DNA of 5,896 nucleotides, taken from UKL13-2 sp031431435. Lineage in GTDB: Bacteria; Pseudomonadota; Gammaproteobacteria; Burkholderiales; Usitatibacteraceae. Made by a program: the position numbers and the translations under genes. The notes beneath the pieces are model-generated. The model was given only the letters and a program-made list of their open reading frames with translations. It did no database searches and was not told the DNA's origin. The stretch's first letter is position 1; each line of letters starts with the position of its first letter. This document shows, piece after piece, positions 5,150 through 5,896 of the stretch. The stretch is taken from positions 1-5,896 of the forward strand of contig JANPDI010000174.1 in the NCBI GenBank assembly GCA_031431435.1, in the 5' to 3' direction.

Positions 5150-5198
5150 TGGATCCCTGCCTTTATCGAAGTGTATCCCGCGGGACGCAGGGATGACG
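5150..5198. repeat. Structured dispersed repeat, copy B
   Basis: Arms ATCCCTGC (5153-5160) and GCAGGGAT (5187-5194) enclose a 26-bp interior (5161-5186) equal to that of copy A at 2719-2744 apart from two substitutions. Both arms differ from copy A at two positions, and every change is matched on the other side, so pairing is kept. The copy ends GATGACGG like the other members. Confidence 0.88.
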
Positions 5199-5215
5199 GC
5201 TTTTCTTGAACGCCC

Positions 5216-5246
5216 AATTATAAAACGCGCCATCTGGTGCGGCGTT
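5216..5246 (-). terminator. Weak candidate terminator after the second VapC gene
   Basis: On the minus strand AACGC...GCGTT with an inner CCA-GA-TGG can form an interrupted stem. It is followed by TTTTATAATT, about 110 nt after the toxin stop. The stem has an unpaired internal loop, so this is only a possibility. The rest of 5201-5354 shows nothing recognisable. Confidence 0.25.
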
Positions 5247-5354
5247 CAGAGTGGAAATGCCTGAAAAGGCGCGCCAGTGGCTAACCTGGCAAAAAATATC
5301 GCAGCTTCTAACGTGTTCGAAGCCTAAATCAGGGTACCCGTTATCCCGAAACAA

Positions 5355-5747
5355 TCACCGCCAAATGCGCTTGACTGAGTATTTGCTAAAGATTTTATCG
5401 GCGCTGATGAGCGGCTCTTCCCGCACCAGGCATTCGGCGGCGAGCAATCGATCAAACGGGTCGCCGTGATGACGGGACAGGCGCTCTACCCGGCCAATCG
5501 CACTCAGGGAAATCGGCAATAGTTGGATGCGATTTTTGCGGCATTCGTCTTGCACAAAGTCCAATACGGGGGTGGAAAGGCTCAACTTGCCCAGCCCTGC
5601 CTTGATCGACATTTCCCACACGCTGGCGTGGCTTAACTGGATGGTATTCGTGTCGTCCTCAATCATCCGGCGTGCGCGCGGCGGTAGCGCTTTATCGTTA
5701 GTCACCCACCACAAAAATGCGTGGGTATCCAGCAACAGTGCCGCCAT
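5355..5747 (-). CDS. VapC-family PIN-domain ribonuclease toxin (second module)
   Basis: A 130-residue PIN-domain protein of the same subfamily as the first VapC, with roughly one third identity by eye. Motifs: LLLDTHAFLWW (4-14, D7), ASVWEMSIKAGLGKL (41-55, E45), HHGDPFDRLLAAE (93-105, D96/D99) and SADKIFSKY (115-123, D117). The acidic site is complete and HHGDPFDRLLAAE is the canonical form for this subfamily. Predicted Mg2+-dependent endoribonuclease toxin, inhibited by the antitoxin encoded just upstream; only 2 bp separate the antitoxin stop from this ATG, so the pair is one operon. There is no clear independent Shine-Dalgarno beyond a GGGG in the end of the antitoxin gene. The start gives the typical MxxLLLDTH N-terminus. 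The RNA target is unknown. Confidence 0.94.
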   Translation of the reverse strand: MAALLLDTHAFLWWVTNDKALPPRARRMIEDDTNTIQLSHASVWEMSIKAGLGKLSLSTPVLDFVQDECRKNRIQLLPISLSAIGRVERLSRHHGDPFDRLLAAECLVREEPLISADKIFSKYSVKRIWR

Positions 5748-5749
5748 GC

Positions 5750-5896
5750 TTAGCGGTACCCCGCAAAGTCGTCAAGCGGTGCATCGAAATCCGGCGAGAT
5801 GATGACCTTGCCAGCCGCCGTGCCTGGCTTGCGAGGGGACGACATGACCGGAACAAGTTTGACTAATGGGGTGCCCCGCTTGGCAATGACAATGTC
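5750..5896 (-). CDS. Phd/YefM-family antitoxin, C-terminal part (second module, cut by window edge)
   Basis: The last 48 codons of an antitoxin whose start lies beyond the window end. The visible part begins DIVIAKRGTPLVKLVPV, the conserved strand-turn-strand of Phd/YefM antitoxins. It continues through a linker with Pro, Arg and Lys (SSPRKPG) to the toxin-binding tail ending SPDFDAPLDDFAGYR, close to the common FDAPLPDDF ending of antitoxins paired with this VapC subfamily. It ends TAA, 2 bp before the toxin ATG. The first module's antitoxin aligns over GEDVIIANKGTPAVRLVPV but has a different tail. The N-terminal half, promoter and operator are outside the window. Confidence 0.9.
   Translation of the reverse strand, partial: DIVIAKRGTPLVKLVPVMSSPRKPGTAAGKVIISPDFDAPLDDFAGYR

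Overview
The window looks like an accessory, repeat-rich stretch of a proteobacterial chromosome, most likely gammaproteobacterial. The evidence is the moderately high G+C, the short dispersed inverted repeats that carry the GTCATTCC and CCCCTGC...GCAGGGG signatures, and a WecA-type lipid-carrier transferase of normal length. I cannot name a genus from the sequence.

Layout. Positions 1-78 hold fragments of a dispersed repeat. A two-gene plus-strand operon follows (148-603 and 596-1315, overlapping by 8 bp). It encodes a small basic protein with an AT-hook-like segment and an AbiEii-type nucleotidyltransferase, and so looks like a toxin-antitoxin or abortive-infection module. A gene-free stretch of about 350 bp contains a 13-bp-arm hairpin and then an AT-rich promoter region with two TTTAC(C/G)GTAAA-like boxes. 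This leads to a second, unrelated nucleotidyltransferase of the GSU2403 type (1669-2679), which stands alone. A structured repeat separates it from the convergent gene 2814-3896 (minus), a WecA/MraY-superfamily glycosyl-1-phosphate transferase and the only clear housekeeping-type gene here. Another gene-free stretch of about 350 bp carries three copies of a 36-44 bp hairpin element. Two of these copies are inverted and form a long hairpin.

The right third is on the minus strand. A complete Phd/YefM-VapC-like pair (antitoxin 4624-4953, toxin 4247-4627, overlapping by 4 bp) has a clear Shine-Dalgarno and a promoter whose -35/-10 spacer is filled by two TTAGCTAA boxes. A repeat block (about 5037-5200) follows, then a second VapC of the same PIN family (5355-5747) with the C-terminal 48 codons of its antitoxin (5750-5896), which runs off the window edge.

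Together, four modules with toxin-like or nucleotidyltransferase folds lie within 6 kb, interleaved with structured repeats around a cell-envelope gene. The PIN toxins probably cleave RNA. The nucleotidyltransferases probably modify nucleotides, RNA or proteins, but their substrates cannot be read from sequence. The least described items are the AbiEii-like operon with its unusual small partner and the solitary GSU2403-type protein with its own operator-like boxes.
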